From positions 2,294,001-2,358,000 of the forward strand of contig NZ_CP085839.1 in NCBI RefSeq assembly GCF_020715565.1: DNA of 64,000 nt. The letters are read 5' to 3'. Origin of the DNA: Nocardioides sp. Kera G14. Lineage in GTDB: Bacteria > Actinomycetota > Actinomycetes > Propionibacteriales > Nocardioidaceae. The position numbers and the translations under genes were made by a program. Below the pieces are notes generated by a model. It was not told the DNA's origin and searched no databases. It saw nothing but the letters and a program-made list of their open reading frames with translations. Numbering within the stretch: the first letter of the stretch is position 1; each line of letters opens with the position of its first letter. Positions 62,780 through 64,000 of the stretch are shown here, piece by piece.

Positions 62780-63583
62780 ATGAGCGCCGTCAGCCGGAAC
62801 AACGTCACCGTGCACGGTGACGCGTCGGGGCAGCCGATGGTGTTCGTGCACGGGTTCGGTTGTGACCAGACGATGTGGCGCCACGTCGCGCCGGCGTTCA
62901 TGGACGACTACCGGGTCGTGCTCTTCGACCACGTCGGCTGTGGCGGGTCGGACGACTCGGCGTACGACCCCGACAAGTACGGGACGCTGGACGGCTACGC
63001 CGCCGACATCGTGGAGATCCTCGAGGAGCTCGACCTGCGTGACGTGATCCTCGTCGGGCATTCGGTGGCCGCCATGATGGGCGTTCTCGCTGAGCGCAGG
63101 GCGTCCGAGCGGTTCGCACACCTCGTGCTCGTCGGTCCATCGCCTCGATACATCGACGACGCCGGCTACCGCGGCGGTTTCAGCGAGGCCGACATCGATG
63201 AACTCCTCGAATCGCTCGAGAGCAACTATCTCGGCTGGTCGACGGCGATGGCGCCCGCGATCGTCGGCAACCCCGAACGGCCCGAGCTGGGCCAGGAGCT
63301 CACCGCGAGCTTCTGCCGTGTCGACCCGGCGATCGCCCGCCGGTTCGCCCGTGCGACCTTCCTCTCCGACAACCGTGACGATCTCCCTGAGGTGAGGACG
63401 CCGACGCTCGTGCTGCAGTGCCGCGAGGATGTGATCGCGCCGATCGAGGTCGGCAGCTATGTGGCCGACGCCATCCCCGACAGTCGGCTCGTGGTCCTCG
63501 ACGCGACCGGTCACTGCCCGAATCTCAGTGCGCCGACCGAGACGATCACGGCGATCTCCTCCTATCTCGCCGCCTCGAGGTAG
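62780..63583 (+). CDS. Alpha/beta hydrolase, RsbQ-like
   Basis: This 267-residue hydrolase starts MSAVSRNNVTVHGDASGQPM. It has the oxyanion region FVHGFGCDQTMWRHV, the nucleophile LVGHSVAAMMGVL (Ser), the acid in LQCREDVIAP and the His in DATGHCPNLSAP. This matches RsbQ of Bacillus subtilis and plant KAI2/D14 relatives. RsbQ pairs with the PAS-phosphatase RsbP to signal energy stress. A PAS protein gene starts 4 nt downstream, as in that pair. The start is leaderless: TAGGCT (62767-62772), 7 nt, ATG. Confidence 0.88.
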   Translation: MSAVSRNNVTVHGDASGQPMVFVHGFGCDQTMWRHVAPAFMDDYRVVLFDHVGCGGSDDSAYDPDKYGTLDGYAADIVEILEELDLRDVILVGHSVAAMMGVLAERRASERFAHLVLVGPSPRYIDDAGYRGGFSEADIDELLESLESNYLGWSTAMAPAIVGNPERPELGQELTASFCRVDPAIARRFARATFLSDNRDDLPEVRTPTLVLQCREDVIAPIEVGSYVADAIPDSRLVVLDATGHCPNLSAPTETITAISSYLAASR

Positions 63584-63586
63584 GAG

Positions 63587-64000
63587 ATGTCCAAGGAGCG
63601 TGCCGTCGACGCGTTCGAGGAGGCACTTCGCGAGGATGACCCGGCTCTCCTCTACGAGCGGGCGCCGTGCGGATACGTCTCCACCACGCCGGACGGTCGG
63701 ATCCTCAAGACGAATGAGACCTTCCAGACGTGGACCGGCTACTCGGCCGAGGAGTTGATGGCCCGGTCGTTCGTCGACCTGCTGTCGGTCGGAGGTCGGA
63801 TCTACCACGAGACCCACTACCGGCCGATGCTGCGCCTGCAGGGCGCCGTACGGGAGATCGCCGTCGACGTCGTACGCCACGACGGCAGCCGGCTGCCCGT
63901 CCTGCTCAACGCGCGCCTGGACCATCACCCTGACGGCACGCCGCAGGTGATCCGGATCGCCCTCTTCGACGCGACCGAACGCCGTGCCTACGAGCAGGAG
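63587..64000 (+). CDS. PAS-domain protein, RsbP-like (partial, runs off the window)
   Basis: The first 138 residues form a PAS sensor domain: LLYERAPCGYVSTTPDGRIL, TNETFQTWTGYSAEEL, and YHETHYRPMLRLQG, then DATERRAYEQE leading into what should be a coiled-coil linker. In RsbP the PAS domain is followed by a PP2C phosphatase acting on the anti-sigma pathway; that part is outside the window, so a histidine kinase or other output is possible. GAGGTAGGAG gives a ribosome binding site. The start is 4 nt after the RsbQ-like stop. Confidence 0.78.
   Translation, partial: MSKERAVDAFEEALREDDPALLYERAPCGYVSTTPDGRILKTNETFQTWTGYSAEELMARSFVDLLSVGGRIYHETHYRPMLRLQGAVREIAVDVVRHDGSRLPVLLNARLDHHPDGTPQVIRIALFDATERRAYEQE

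Overview
The window comes from a high-GC Gram-positive bacterium of the Actinomycetota, most likely Nocardioides or a close relative; the genus is an inference. Support comes from the gene order recG-rsmD-coaD-(DUF177)-rpmF-rnc-mutM-smc-ftsY-amt, from the second block thiL-ddl-murF-gpsA-cofC-hupB-leuDC-ndgR-gltX, from a cofactor F420 gene (cofC), from a long Lys/Ala/Pro-tailed HU protein, from a DUF222/HNH gene, and from about twenty starts that sit 6-9 nt behind a TANNNT -10 box with no ribosome binding site (leaderless or nearly leaderless mRNAs).

Layout, left to right. 1-255: the start of an ammonium transporter gene on the minus strand and its upstream region, which carries a GlnR-like nitrogen operator. 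256-8160: surface-glycan genes: a small repeat protein, two RgpF/TagF-like glycan polymer enzymes and, facing them, a large GT2 glycosyltransferase behind ftsY. 8164-12904: ftsY and smc. 12954-15361: two convergent MFS transporters. 15400-21148: a small coiled-coil protein, then a second RgpF/TagF-like gene pair ending in a sulfotransferase. 21185-23607: mutM, rnc, rpmF and DUF177 (minus). 23701-35728: a third glycan region with a polytopic GT-C-like protein, a GT4 fusion protein, a DUF4214 protein, a 1386-residue glycosyltransferase/coiled coil/methyltransferase/kinase fusion, a polyprenol-phosphate GT2, an LPG-synthase-type membrane protein and a methyltransferase. 35773-40726: coaD, rsmD, recG and a DAK2/FakA-like gene.

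40867-53334 is mostly housekeeping: rpmB, thiL, a standalone RAM domain plus a Ddl paralog, true ddl, murF, a PLP enzyme, gpsA, an acyltransferase, cofC, hupB, leuD, leuC and its IclR-type regulator. 53335-58596 holds a decayed NUDIX gene, a methylation-damage repair pair (ogt and an Ada-AlkA fusion), tRNA-Glu and tRNA-Gln, a CPBP protease and gltX. 58600-64000 holds an FAH-family enzyme, conserved hypothetical proteins, a DUF222-HNH protein with a long leader, a LURP-one-related protein, and an RsbQ-like hydrolase next to a PAS protein cut by the window edge.

The main story is that three blocks of surface-glycan genes are wedged into one ancestral housekeeping order (coaD|DUF177, mutM|smc, ftsY|amt). 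The blocks share protein modules, so they probably build one sulfated or phosphate-containing wall or surface polymer. The 1386-residue protein ends in a methyltransferase plus kinase pair behind a coiled coil, which recalls WbdD, the chain-length terminator of some Gram-negative O antigens, here fused to glycosyltransferase domains.
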